From positions 1 to 37,139 of the IMG/VR virus record IMGVR_UViG_3300007346_000083: DNA of 37,139 bases; one strand, 5' to 3'. This stretch comes from a virus. Shown piece by piece: positions 1 to 7,335 of this stretch; the first letter of the stretch is position 1; every line of letters begins with the position of its first letter. The notes under the pieces were generated by a model, which did no database searches, was not told where the DNA came from, and was given only the letters and a program-made list of their open reading frames with translations. Made by a program: the position numbers and the translations under genes.

Positions 1-1307
1 GTTGATGCAAGTGCAACACCACCATGATTTGCTGTTGTATCTGTTGATGCATCATCTCCATTAGAATCAGTTCTAAATCCAAGAATAAGATCTGCATCAC
101 TGACTCTAAGAGTTTCTGTGAATAATGTTGCAGAAGTACCGCCGATTGTTATGCTTCCATCAACATATAAATCTCTACCTATGGTAACATCTCTACCAAC
201 AAATAAATCATTGCCATTAAAAGTTAAATTGGCAGAACCTGCTGGATTATTCGATCCATCTTTATATACAATCTGATCTGCAGATCCAGCTACTGGTCCA
301 GTAATACCTTGAACACCTTGAGTTCCTTGGATTCCTTGAACACCTTGGACACCTTGAACACCTTGAACACCTTGAACACCTTGGATTCCCTGGATACCTT
401 GCGTACCAGTAGTTCCCTGTCTACCTTGAGTACCTTGAGTTCCTTGGATTCCTTGAACACCTTGGACACCTTGAACACCTTGAACACCTTGAACACCTTG
501 GATTCCCTGGATACCTTGCGTACCAGTAGTTCCCTGTCTACCTTGAGTTCCTTGAACACCTTGGATACCCTGAATACCTTGGATACCCTGAGATCCAGTA
601 GTACCTTGAGTTCCTTGGATACCTTGAATTCCCTGAATACCCTGAGAACCTGTAGTTCCCTGTCTACCTTGAGTTCCTTGAGTTCCTTGGATACCTTGAA
701 TTCCCTGAATACCCTGAGAACCTGTAGTTCCCTGTCTACCTTGAGTTCCTTGAGTTCCTTGGATACCTTGGATGCCCTGAATACCTTGGATGCCTTGGAT
801 ACCTTGGACTCCCTGAGAACCTGTAGTTCCTTGTCTTCCTTGAGTTCCTTGAGTTCCTTGAACACCTTGGATGCCCTGAATACCTTGAGGTCCTACTTGT
901 TGATTAAAAGTAATGGTTGCAGTTGTGCCAGAACCAGTTGCAGTAACTCCATCCCCAACAAAATTGATGGTGTGATAATCTGTACCAATACCTACACCCT
1001 CTTCTTCTATTTCAACTCCAGTTAATGCGGTATTAATAATATTATCAATAGTTTCTATTGAATTTGCATTTGCCCAAGTTACACCCGCCCCAGTAGAAAC
1101 TAAAATTTGTCCCTGAGAACCTACTCTATTATCTCTATCATACAAACTTCCACGTAATCTTAGATCACCATCAACATCTAATTCGGCAGTTGCTGATGTG
1201 GTCCCAATACCAACCTTGCCAACAACTTCAACAGTTGTTTTATTCTCCGAATAAGAACTTATGCCGACTTTTAAATTCTTTTGGCGATTGCTAAGATACT
1301 TTGCCAT
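1..1307 (-). CDS. Collagen-like tail fiber protein, 3' end outside the window
   Basis: This frame opens with ATG at 1307 ([12 protein letters not shown]) and stays open for 435 codons to the left edge, so the C-terminus is missing. Residues 1-138 are a beta-rich head, with a [20 protein letters not shown] stretch like those in phage fiber proteins. Residues 139-339 are an uninterrupted Gly-X-Y collagen-like region with Gln in most Y positions. After it comes a module containing [18 protein letters not shown], which resembles one near the C-terminus of the 753-aa fiber in this window. Collagen-like stretches in phage fibers form trimeric rods, so this is probably a trimeric fiber or appendage reaching towards the host; that is inference. 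It starts 21 nt after the 109-aa gene and has no clear Shine-Dalgarno or late promoter, so it probably depends on upstream transcription. Confidence 0.85.
   Translation of the reverse strand, partial: MAKYLSNRQKNLKVGISSYSENKTTVEVVGKVGIGTTSATAELDVDGDLRLRGSLYDRDNRVGSQGQILVSTGAGVTWANANSIETIDNIINTALTGVEIEEEGVGIGTDYHTINFVGDGVTATGSGTTATITFNQQVGPQGIQGIQGVQGTQGTQGRQGTTGSQGVQGIQGIQGIQGIQGIQGTQGTQGRQGTTGSQGIQGIQGIQGTQGTQGRQGTTGSQGIQGIQGIQGTQGTTGSQGIQGIQGIQGVQGTQGRQGTTGTQGIQGIQGVQGVQGVQGVQGVQGIQGTQGTQGRQGTTGTQGIQGIQGVQGVQGVQGVQGVQGIQGTQGVQGITGPVAGSADQIVYKDGSNNPAGSANLTFNGNDLFVGRDVTIGRDLYVDGSITIGGTSATLFTETLRVSDADLILGFRTDSNGDDASTDTTANHGGVALAS
291..893 (-). repeat. Collagen-like Gly-X-Y coding repeat, 67 triplets, nested 9-bp units
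   Basis: The stretch consists of 9-bp units, each coding one Gly-X-Y triplet, from GPQ at 885-893 to GPV at 291-299. Typical triplets are [15 protein letters not shown] and GTT. Higher-order duplications are visible. A 72-bp block of eight units is repeated back to back at about 617-760. A block starting at 327 recurs at 444, a 117-bp offset, and is identical for about 104 bp. Every offset is a multiple of 9, so the frame is kept. Confidence 0.95.
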
Positions 1308-1328
1308 TTTTAGTTAAAAACGTATTGA

Positions 1329-1658
1329 TTAATTTAATGATTCTAAAATGCTTGTAACAAATTTTAAATTTGAAGCATTGCTTCCCGATAATACTAATTT
1401 ATCTCCACTTTCAAGTACTAATTTTCCAGTCAATAAATTTGCAGTATCATTTCCTGAAATTGGAAAATTTTTTAATAATTCTGTATCAGTTGCACTTCTT
1501 CTATGTAATAATGTAATATCTTCAGTTGTCGATCCAATGTTTGCAACTTGTGCTAAAAGAACAACACCAGTATATCCAGTTGGAGCTGTATATACTTCTG
1601 TTGATGTTAAATCGACTACTGCCGTGATAGTTTGAAATACATTTAGTGCTAATGCCAT
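1329..1658 (-). CDS. Small beta-rich virion protein of the marine T4-like type
   Basis: A 109-aa protein that begins MALALNVFQTITAVVDLTS. It has alternating hydrophobic strands, the segment TAPTGYTGVVLLAQVANIG and the ending KFVTSILESLN. From memory this pattern recurs in small conserved structural proteins of marine T4-like phages, next to fiber genes; no biochemical function is known to me. It has no signal peptide, membrane segment or cysteine. The start is well supported: a strong Shine-Dalgarno (TAGGAGAA on the minus strand, about 1661-1670) sits in the last codons of the 621-aa gene, and only one base separates that gene's TAA from this ATG, so translation is probably coupled. A small fiber-associated or decoration protein is the likeliest role (inference). 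Confidence 0.8.
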   Translation of the reverse strand: MALALNVFQTITAVVDLTSTEVYTAPTGYTGVVLLAQVANIGSTTEDITLLHRRSATDTELLKNFPISGNDTANLLTGKLVLESGDKLVLSGSNASNLKFVTSILESLN

Positions 1659-1659
1659 A

Positions 1660-3525
1660 TTATTCTCCTAATGCTAGAATGAATGGGGTTAATGTGGAAA
1701 ACAAACTCTTAGAATAAAATCTTCCAGAAATAGTTCCGGTTTGCTGGTCAACTAAAACTCCATCACCAATTCTAAAATTACCTGCCTGATCTGTCGAAGT
1801 ATAAACAACAAGTCCTCCATTTCTAGAATCAGTTTCCTGTTTTTGAATTGGAATTCCTCCAGCTTGAGGGAAAGCGGAATCAATATCAGTTCCTGTACCT
1901 ATGTATTCCATTGAATGTCCTGATGCAAGAACTCTACTTTGTTTGAAGAAAACTGCAGTGGATCCAACTCCGACAGAATATGGAACGTTTTCTGTTACTG
2001 TAATGGTACAAATGCCAGAAACAACTGGCGTAGATTCTCTAATTGAATAATATGTTGGAGTTAAAACTGGAGTTCCAGTAGCTGTTGTTCCTGCTTCTTG
2101 AGGATCTGAAATAGTAACTGATGGAACACTAGTGTATCCTCTTCCATTAGAAACAATTTCAACACCAATCACTTGACCATTTTTAACTTCAGCAACAGCT
2201 GTTGCAGGAACTCCCCAAGAAGTCGATGGATCACTAATTGAAATCGATACATTGTCAGTGTATCCACTTCCACCATTAGTTATATTAATATTACCGATAG
2301 TATAGTATAAATTTTCAATATAAATTACTTGTCCATCAAAAGGTCTTACTGCATTTATTGCAACTGTTCCTCCAGATGTATATGTGTGGGGTAAAGTTGA
2401 TGCTCCAACATATACCTCAAATGATGTTGAACTTGGAATCGCATTTACTTCAAAAATATACCCACTGTTTCCTGATGGATATGTTACTGTAGTTACTCCT
2501 CCATCAGAAGTACAAGTAAATCCAAGACCAGAAATGGTCAGTCCCATACCAACATTAAAGTTGTGATTGGAATCGACAGTTATTGTTGTAAGACCAGTTA
2601 TATTATCGTATAGAGCATTTGTAACATTAAATGTTGGAACATTTAAATCTAAAACAAATGTATCAGAATTTGCTGCAGCAGGACTAGTAATAATTCCAGT
2701 ATATTTTTTTGGTCCTATGCCATCGGAAACTAATGCATAGTTACCAAAAGAAGAGTTTGAGTTGGTTAAATCGCAAGCACCACCACTACCACAATAAACT
2801 GAAATGTCATTACAAATAGTAAATAATGAAACTAACTGAGCATATCCTTCATTTGTAATAGAAACGCCAATACCACCTTGATTATATTGAGTAAAAGAGT
2901 CTGTAACCATACTCTTCAATTTACCGATACAATCGGTACCATCAATTTTTAATCCAATACTATTAGAAATAAAATTTGTACAGTTTCTGATGTATGGTGA
3001 TTGTGAAACAAATCCAACGGTATGTGGATCAAATCTAAAGCAAGCCTTTCCAGGATCCATTGATCCCTTAAAAGACATCTCTGTAACATAAATACCTTCT
3101 CTCACATAAAAGAGATCTTGATCAGAGTTTTGTGGAGTAATTGTAACTTCCCTTAAACTATCTCCAACTATAGAAACCTGCTTTGGAATAGTTAAAGGAT
3201 TATCTTCTACATAAGATCCAGCAGAAATTCTAATAATGGATCCTTCTTCTGCAATGGCAAGGGCTCCTTTGAGGGTTCCTTTGGCGTCTCCAAGTTTTTT
3301 TCCTGTGTTTGTATCGCTTCCGTCTTTTGTGACATATAAAACATTAGATACTGTTGCTCCAGCACCGACTCTTACAATATCGGTGCCAATTCCTGACCTT
3401 TCTCTCCTAACTAAGAGATCGGCATCATAGGTGTTGAGGGCTATCTCACCTAGAGATAATTGCCCTAACGTTGGTATTTTTCCGGGTACAGAAGACCTTT
3501 TAAGTTTAATATTTGGATCTGCCAT
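1660..3525 (-). CDS. Virion protein with parallel beta-helix (pectate-lyase-like) domain
   Basis: A 621-aa protein. Residues 1-50 (MADPNIKLKRSSVPGKIPTL, then LSLGEIALNTYDADL) match the N-terminal attachment segment common in phage fibers, where a K-R-S/G stretch precedes a 'GEIA' motif. Residues about 65-290 look like a right-handed beta-helix of the pectate-lyase type: a YVTKDGSDTNTGKKLGDAKG start, then GSIIRISAGSYVEDNPLTIP and rungs of IRNC and NSIGLKIDG type. I see no clear catalytic triad, so whether it is an enzyme or only a rod is open. Residues about 410-490 hold two GGSGYT-type repeats shared with gp14 and the giant proteins. The start has a good Shine-Dalgarno (GAGAGG, about 7 nt upstream) and its own late promoter with a 5' hairpin. 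Likely a tail fiber or spike component. Confidence 0.85.
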   Translation of the reverse strand: MADPNIKLKRSSVPGKIPTLGQLSLGEIALNTYDADLLVRRERSGIGTDIVRVGAGATVSNVLYVTKDGSDTNTGKKLGDAKGTLKGALAIAEEGSIIRISAGSYVEDNPLTIPKQVSIVGDSLREVTITPQNSDQDLFYVREGIYVTEMSFKGSMDPGKACFRFDPHTVGFVSQSPYIRNCTNFISNSIGLKIDGTDCIGKLKSMVTDSFTQYNQGGIGVSITNEGYAQLVSLFTICNDISVYCGSGGACDLTNSNSSFGNYALVSDGIGPKKYTGIITSPAAANSDTFVLDLNVPTFNVTNALYDNITGLTTITVDSNHNFNVGMGLTISGLGFTCTSDGGVTTVTYPSGNSGYIFEVNAIPSSTSFEVYVGASTLPHTYTSGGTVAINAVRPFDGQVIYIENLYYTIGNINITNGGSGYTDNVSISISDPSTSWGVPATAVAEVKNGQVIGVEIVSNGRGYTSVPSVTISDPQEAGTTATGTPVLTPTYYSIRESTPVVSGICTITVTENVPYSVGVGSTAVFFKQSRVLASGHSMEYIGTGTDIDSAFPQAGGIPIQKQETDSRNGGLVVYTSTDQAGNFRIGDGVLVDQQTGTISGRFYSKSLFSTLTPFILALGE

Positions 3526-3555
3526 TCAACCTCTCATAGTTGGTAGAAACCGTAT

Positions 3556-3575
3556 AGATTCTTATATAAGAATCT
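3556..3575. promoter_or_regulatory. Perfect 20-bp palindrome in the leader of the 621-aa gene
   Basis: The sequence from AGATTCTTAT to ATAAGAATCT reads the same on both strands. It lies just downstream of the late promoter at 3580-3587. By T4 late-promoter spacing the transcript would begin at about 3574-3575, so the RNA could fold into a hairpin at its very 5' end. The palindrome has no spacer, so an RNA hairpin would lose a few central bases to the loop; protein binding to duplex DNA is an alternative. Confidence 0.6.
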
Positions 3576-3579
3576 TTAT

Positions 3580-3587
3580 TATTTATA
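3580..3587 (-). promoter_or_regulatory. T4-type late promoter TATAAATA for the 621-aa gene
   Basis: A perfect TATAAATA on the minus strand, in the 80-bp gap upstream of the 621-aa gene and 54 nt before its ATG. In T4 this motif is read by RNA polymerase carrying gp55 and gp33. It sits in an intergenic gap, which supports function; the same octamer also occurs by chance inside genes in this AT-rich DNA. Confidence 0.7.
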
Positions 3588-3605
3588 GCATCAAACTAAT
3601 TCAGA

Positions 3606-3797
3606 TCATTTAAAATCTTCAGATTCAGTTTTAGGTATTCTTTTAGATTTTTTTAATTTTTCCAACTCATTTTGTAGAGATATGTTTTTCTGTGTTACAG
3701 TCTCTATCTGAGTTTCTAACACAATTGTTTTATTAAAAAGGTCAAATGCTTTTTGTTGATATTTTGCCACTATTGCTTTTAAATCTTCTTCAGACAT
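3606..3797 (-). CDS. Small coiled-coil protein, unknown function
   Basis: A 63-aa charged, helical protein beginning MSEEDLKAIVAKYQQKAFDL. Residues about 20-52 (VLETQIETVTQKNISLQNEL, then EKLKKSK) show heptad spacing typical of a coiled coil. There is no membrane segment or cysteine. Small proteins of this kind recur among marine T4-like phage fiber genes from memory, but I know no assigned role; a trimerisation aid or fiber-assembly factor is possible (inference). There is no Shine-Dalgarno: the ATG is preceded directly by eight T residues that also form the tail of a hairpin. A late-promoter-like AATAAATA lies 29 nt upstream. Confidence 0.75.
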   Translation of the reverse strand: MSEEDLKAIVAKYQQKAFDLFNKTIVLETQIETVTQKNISLQNELEKLKKSKRIPKTESEDFK

Positions 3798-3830
3798 AAA
3801 AAAAATACACCCAATAAACTGAGTGTATTT
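3798..3830 (-). terminator. Hairpin with T-tract, terminator-like, touching the next ATG
   Basis: On the minus strand AAATACAC (3830-3823) and GTGTATTT (3810-3803) form an 8-bp stem with a 12-nt loop, followed by further T residues up to 3798. This resembles a weak rho-independent terminator after the 753-aa fiber gene. The stem is AT-rich, so termination would be partial at best. The T-tract ends exactly at the ATG of the 63-aa gene. Confidence 0.5.
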
Positions 3831-3833
3831 ATT
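3826..3833 (-). promoter_or_regulatory. Late-promoter-like AATAAATA before the 63-aa gene
   Basis: AATAAATA on the minus strand differs from T4 TATAAATA only at the first base; NATAAATA is used as a consensus in marine T4-like phages. It overlaps the first arm of the terminator-like hairpin. The predicted transcript start, about 3820, is 23 nt before the 63-aa ATG. Confidence 0.5.
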
Positions 3834-3852
3834 GAAATTATTTAATTAATTA

Positions 3853-6114
3853 TCAGAATGATCCACCGTCAACTGTAATATTTTGAAGAACCAATTCAGA
3901 ACCAGAACAAGCAATTACTGACGATGATCCACCAGTGCAAGAATTATTAATCCAAAGCTCTGAAATCTCAAGTGGTGCGTATGCTGAAGGTGTAATCTGA
4001 GGAAGATCTGTAGTAACTCCAACAGATTCTGTCAGATCTGAAGCAAGTATAAATCTCGAACTTGATGCTTCCCAAATGATGGCAGAAGTTTTTCCAACTC
4101 CAGAGTCACCATAATTCATCAAAATTCCAAGATCCCAAGTGGTATCTGTTGGAAGTGCTCCATCAACAACACCAAGTTCAATGGTGCGATCTTCAACTGT
4201 GATTTCTGATGTATTTACTTGAGTTGTTGATCCATTAACAATCAAGTTTCCGCCAATCGTTAAATCTGAAGCAGTTTCAATAGTTCCAGAAGCATTAACT
4301 GTAATTGCATTAGATCCAGTCGTTGACTTAATAGATCCTGCTTGAATTACTCCAACACTAAATGTACCAGTTCCACTTGGATTGAGTGATGCAGCAGCAC
4401 TAACTCTTACAGTCTCACCTTGTTCTCCTGCAGAAGTATCTGCAAAGAGCATGTAATAAGTTGCATCAGTAGTATCGCCAGTAGTATCTACTGTAATTGA
4501 ACGAGTTGCTGTTGCGGCAGTACCACTGATAGAACCAATATTTGCAGTTCCCGTAACGTGGAGATTGCCAGTGATAGTTGTACCACCACCAACAGTGTAT
4601 TGTGATCCGCTATCAACAAGTTGACCATTCGCATCATCCCAAGCAGGCAGGTAATTATTAGTTAAGTTTGCTGCGCCTTTTAATGTAACTGCGTCAGATG
4701 TGATGGTAATTCCAGTTCCAACATTTACCGAAAGATCTACAGTTTGACCTTCGCCAACAGAAGAAGTTTTTGAAAGACCATCGCCAGCAGTTACGTCTTC
4801 AACATAGTTGCCAGTGGTATCTGTTCCCAGTTCAACAGAATCTGCTTGAATTGCTGCAACTCCATCAGATCCAATTAAAATATCACCACTAACTCTTCCA
4901 AAAGCATAATTGCTTACATCAAAAGCACTTGTTTTGCGACTTGCAGTAGCTGTAAGATCATAAACAACAAATTCATCGTCATCGGCAAGTGATGATTCTG
5001 AAGTTAATCCGGTAATATTAAGATTGGCATCTATTGTAATATTTTGAGTGCCATCGAATGATGTTGGACTACCAGTAACTTCTCCACTAATTGCAATTGT
5101 TCTTGCAGTAGCTAAAGATGTTGCAGTTCCTGCATTTCCATCAAATGTTGTTGCAGTAACAATACCAGTTCCAGCATTAATTCCGGAAGCACTGATTGTA
5201 ACACCAGCACCGACAGATAATGAAGTGGTAATTGCAACTACATTTGGCAGTCCAATGGTAAGTGTCTGACCAGATGCAGAAGTCTCAATCTCATTTGTGG
5301 TTCCTGCAATAGTGAGAGATTGACTATCAAGGTCAACGGCACCAGTTCCACCAATACCATCAGCAAAGTCTAAATCTTGTGCTGTAACTTGGTTATCAAC
5401 ATAAGTTTTAATTGCAAGTGCTGATGCCAAAGTCTCATGAGAACCAGCAACTGTGGATAAATCAGTGTCAATATCAGTTATTGGTGTAGAATTATTAATT
5501 GTTAAGTTTGTAACTGTTGCAGCAGTTCCAACTAAGTCAGTAAATGTACCTGCTGCACTTGTTCCAGATCCAATTACAGTGCCATCAATGTTACCACCAT
5601 TGATATCGGCGGTTGTAATTGTAGTAGTGCCGGAAACATTAACACCGCTACTAAAATCAGCAAAAACGTTTACATCTAGTAGTTGGTCACCACCATTCGG
5701 TCCTATTGTTGTGATTCCAAGAAGAGTTGTATTTGTAAGTTCTGGATTGGTAGTAACATCTGACCAACCCAGAGTACCATTTGAGTCAAGAACTTTAAGG
5801 TAATAACCAGAATTGATGGTATTAGTATCTGGAAAAGTGTAAGTTCCAATACCACTAAGACTTTCTGGAGACTTTAATTGAATGTAATTTATTCCATCCT
5901 GATCGACTAGATTAAGGCCTGCAGAGCGAGACCCATCTTCTCTAGTCCAATATCTATGCGATCCGAAAAACTTGTTTCCAGTTACAGAGGTATCAAAACC
6001 AATAAAAAAGTCAAAATTGTTTGTCGAAAACGCTGGTTCACCTGGGTGCAACGCTGGAACTGTTCCTGCAATTCCAGCAGCACCCCTTTTAAATTGAATT
6101 TTTGGTGATGCCAT
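3853..6114 (-). CDS. Large tail fiber-like virion protein
   Basis: A 753-aa Ser/Thr/Gly-rich, beta-rich protein. The N-terminus (KIQFKRGAAG, then PALHPGEPAFSTNNFDFFIG) is the phage fiber attachment type also seen in the 621-aa protein. The middle has repeated strands such as VTNLTINNSTPI and, near residues 325-365, an ATARTIAISGEVTG plus FDGTQNITI repeat of the kind found in many side tail fibers. Residues about 618-660 contain DLTIGGNLIVNGSTTQVNTS and then VEDRTIELG, a module resembling one in the collagen-like protein. It ends NITVDGGSF. It has no membrane segment or visible enzymatic motif. A late promoter plus a 9-bp inverted repeat lies just upstream, and its Shine-Dalgarno (GAAG) is weak. 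Probable role: fiber contacting the host surface (inference). Confidence 0.85.
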   Translation of the reverse strand: MASPKIQFKRGAAGIAGTVPALHPGEPAFSTNNFDFFIGFDTSVTGNKFFGSHRYWTREDGSRSAGLNLVDQDGINYIQLKSPESLSGIGTYTFPDTNTINSGYYLKVLDSNGTLGWSDVTTNPELTNTTLLGITTIGPNGGDQLLDVNVFADFSSGVNVSGTTTITTADINGGNIDGTVIGSGTSAAGTFTDLVGTAATVTNLTINNSTPITDIDTDLSTVAGSHETLASALAIKTYVDNQVTAQDLDFADGIGGTGAVDLDSQSLTIAGTTNEIETSASGQTLTIGLPNVVAITTSLSVGAGVTISASGINAGTGIVTATTFDGNAGTATSLATARTIAISGEVTGSPTSFDGTQNITIDANLNITGLTSESSLADDDEFVVYDLTATASRKTSAFDVSNYAFGRVSGDILIGSDGVAAIQADSVELGTDTTGNYVEDVTAGDGLSKTSSVGEGQTVDLSVNVGTGITITSDAVTLKGAANLTNNYLPAWDDANGQLVDSGSQYTVGGGTTITGNLHVTGTANIGSISGTAATATRSITVDTTGDTTDATYYMLFADTSAGEQGETVRVSAAASLNPSGTGTFSVGVIQAGSIKSTTGSNAITVNASGTIETASDLTIGGNLIVNGSTTQVNTSEITVEDRTIELGVVDGALPTDTTWDLGILMNYGDSGVGKTSAIIWEASSSRFILASDLTESVGVTTDLPQITPSAYAPLEISELWINNSCTGGSSSVIACSGSELVLQNITVDGGSF

Positions 6115-6132
6115 GTTATTCTTCGCTATGAA

Positions 6133-6158
6133 ATTTTACTATTATTATTTAGTAAAAT
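6133..6158. promoter_or_regulatory. 9-bp perfect inverted repeat in the fiber gene leader
   Basis: ATTTTACTA (6133-6141) and TAGTAAAAT (6150-6158) are exact inverted repeats around an 8-nt AT-only spacer. They sit between the late promoter at 6171-6178 and the ATG of the 753-aa gene, so the hairpin would form near the 5' end of the leader. No T-tract follows on the minus strand, so it is less like a terminator than a 5' leader structure. Confidence 0.6.
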
Positions 6159-6170
6159 AAAGAATTTTTA

Positions 6171-6178
6171 TATTTATA
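6171..6178 (-). promoter_or_regulatory. T4-type late promoter TATAAATA for the 753-aa fiber gene
   Basis: A perfect TATAAATA on the minus strand in the 65-bp gap between the 111-aa gene and the 753-aa fiber gene. It lies 56 nt before the fiber ATG, giving a predicted leader of about 50 nt. Confidence 0.7.
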
Positions 6179-6179
6179 C

Positions 6180-6515
6180 CTAAAAAAATCCGCCATCAAT
6201 ACTTGGATCTAGTTCTGACTTAATTTCATCAACAAATTCATCGGCATAAGATGGTCCAAATTGGTTTGGATTTACTAAACCCGGTTGTACAGGTTCTAAT
6301 GCTGCTGATTGGAGGACTTCATCTGGATTTTTTGCAATCCATTTTTGACTGCTAGCATCATACATCAGAACATATTGATCAATAACTCCATTACCACTAT
6401 TTCCATCATCAAAATCTATCAAATCCGAAAAACTTGCAGGCACTTGAACACCTCCAACACTTGAAACTACTTTAAATTTACTTGAGGACTTTAGTTTGAC
6501 ATTAAAACTAGACAT
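6180..6515 (-). CDS. Conserved-type small virion protein, unknown function
   Basis: A 111-aa protein starting MSSFNVKLKSSSKFKVVSS, with a central DQYVLMYDASSQKWIAKNPD segment and the ending DPSIDGGFF, which echoes the NITVDGGSF end of the neighbouring 753-aa fiber. The 'YDASSQKW' pattern also occurs in fiber-type proteins, so this may be a separate fiber head or adaptor; that is inference. Its ATG lies inside the last codons of the 117-aa gene (8-nt overlap, different frame), with a strong Shine-Dalgarno (GAGGAAA) about 9 nt upstream, so the two are probably translated together. Confidence 0.75.
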   Translation of the reverse strand: MSSFNVKLKSSSKFKVVSSVGGVQVPASFSDLIDFDDGNSGNGVIDQYVLMYDASSQKWIAKNPDEVLQSAALEPVQPGLVNPNQFGPSYADEFVDEIKSELDPSIDGGFF

Positions 6516-6861
6516 TGTTTGTAATTTCCTCAGAAACTATAATCGTACCCTCTACAATTCTACTGGTAAGAGAACCTGCAGATGGAGAAGAAATGATACT
6601 TACTTGAAAATAATTTCTGCCAGGTTTTAATTTTGCAGTTTCAGTTTTTGCCAAAGAAACTTTGATATCATTTGTTCCGGGATCAAAAACCGCCGCTTTT
6701 TCAAATCCAGTAGATGCTCCTGGATATTTTTTAAGAGAAAAAATGCCAGAGTATCCTTGTGTAAAGCTATTTGGTTCTAAATCTTCACCAAAAATATCAA
6801 AAGTAACCTCAAAATCAGTTCCTCTTTCAATAGTTATCGTATTAATTTGAGCAACAGACAT
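6508..6861 (-). CDS. Small beta-sandwich-like virion protein, unknown function
   Basis: A 117-aa protein beginning MSVAQINTITIERGTDFEVT. The alternating strands, the central GIFSLKKYPGAST segment and the closing RIVEGTIIVSEE suggest an immunoglobulin-like or baseplate upper-protein (BppU) N-terminal type beta sandwich; this is a fold guess only. It has no signal peptide, membrane segment or cysteine. It lies directly after gene 16 and overlaps the 111-aa gene by 8 nt. A late-promoter-like GATAAATA lies 18 nt upstream, at the end of gene 16. Shine-Dalgarno is weak. Confidence 0.75.
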   Translation of the reverse strand: MSVAQINTITIERGTDFEVTFDIFGEDLEPNSFTQGYSGIFSLKKYPGASTGFEKAAVFDPGTNDIKVSLAKTETAKLKPGRNYFQVSIISSPSAGSLTSRIVEGTIIVSEEITNNV

Positions 6862-6877
6862 TTTCTTACTTTTTTAA

Positions 6878-7327
6878 CTATTTATCTTCCTGAGTATCTT
6901 TTGATTGTTGTTTTAATAATTTTGACAACTCTGCAGTTGATCCGATGAACAGAGCATTATTTGTTACATTGGTTGGACCTTTCACCCTATCAGTTTCAAC
7001 TTCTTTAATATCTTTATGTAGATTCATTAGTTTATCTGCTGTATCAGAAACGCTTTTGATTATCTGTCCAGCAACTTCATATGCCCTAGCAGATTCGGTC
7101 TCTTGGGCAAGTTCTAAAGCACCATTTATCGCCTCTTGCCCCTTTTCCAAAAGAGAGTATATTGTACCTCTTGCATATTCATAATCTCTTTGAATATCTG
7201 TAGATCTTTTATTCTCTACTATTGGAGTTGGTTCAATTTCAGATTTTTCAATATCAACATCAACCGATTTGGGTACTATATCCCCAGAAACATTAAAAAC
7301 ATCATCCAACTTATCATAATCTTTCAT
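6878..7327 (-). CDS. gp16: Terminase small subunit, T4 gp16-like
   Basis: A 149-aa protein; T4 gp16 is 164 aa. The conserved core, residues about 50-110, contains YEYARGTIYSLLEKGQEAI, then ALELAQE and RAYEVAGQIIKSVSD, matching the paired-helix core of T4-like small terminases. The N-terminal 45 residues are acidic and low in structure, as usual. The small subunit binds DNA and regulates the gp17 motor during DNA packaging. It follows gene 15 by 8 nt. Gene 17, which follows 16 in T4, is not next here: fiber genes fill the space down to the left edge. Shine-Dalgarno is weak. Confidence 0.93.
   Translation of the reverse strand: MKDYDKLDDVFNVSGDIVPKSVDVDIEKSEIEPTPIVENKRSTDIQRDYEYARGTIYSLLEKGQEAINGALELAQETESARAYEVAGQIIKSVSDTADKLMNLHKDIKEVETDRVKGPTNVTNNALFIGSTAELSKLLKQQSKDTQEDK
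6879..6886 (-). promoter_or_regulatory. Late-promoter-like GATAAATA before the 117-aa gene
   Basis: GATAAATA on the minus strand fits NATAAATA. It overlaps the stop codon of gene 16 and lies 18 nt before the 117-aa ATG. It would start a new transcript at the boundary between the neck/terminase genes and the fiber island. Confidence 0.45.
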
Positions 7328-7335
7328 ATCTTTAC

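Noticed and set aside
291-893. CRISPR-like repeat array
   Set aside because: There are no unique spacers; the units are continuous 9-bp coding triplets.
290-1025. Long Leu/Ser/Thr- or Lys-rich open frames on both strands over the 9-bp repeats
   Set aside because: Repeats of 9 bp keep several frames open. Only the minus frame with Gly-X-Y triplets joins sensible flanking protein sequence.
1660-3525. An active polysaccharide lyase in the 621-aa protein
   Set aside because: The beta-helix is supported, but I could not point to catalytic residues, so no enzyme activity is claimed.
6508-6515. A frameshift joining the 117- and 111-aa genes
   Set aside because: The 111-aa gene has its own ATG and a strong Shine-Dalgarno, so two overlapping genes explain the data better.
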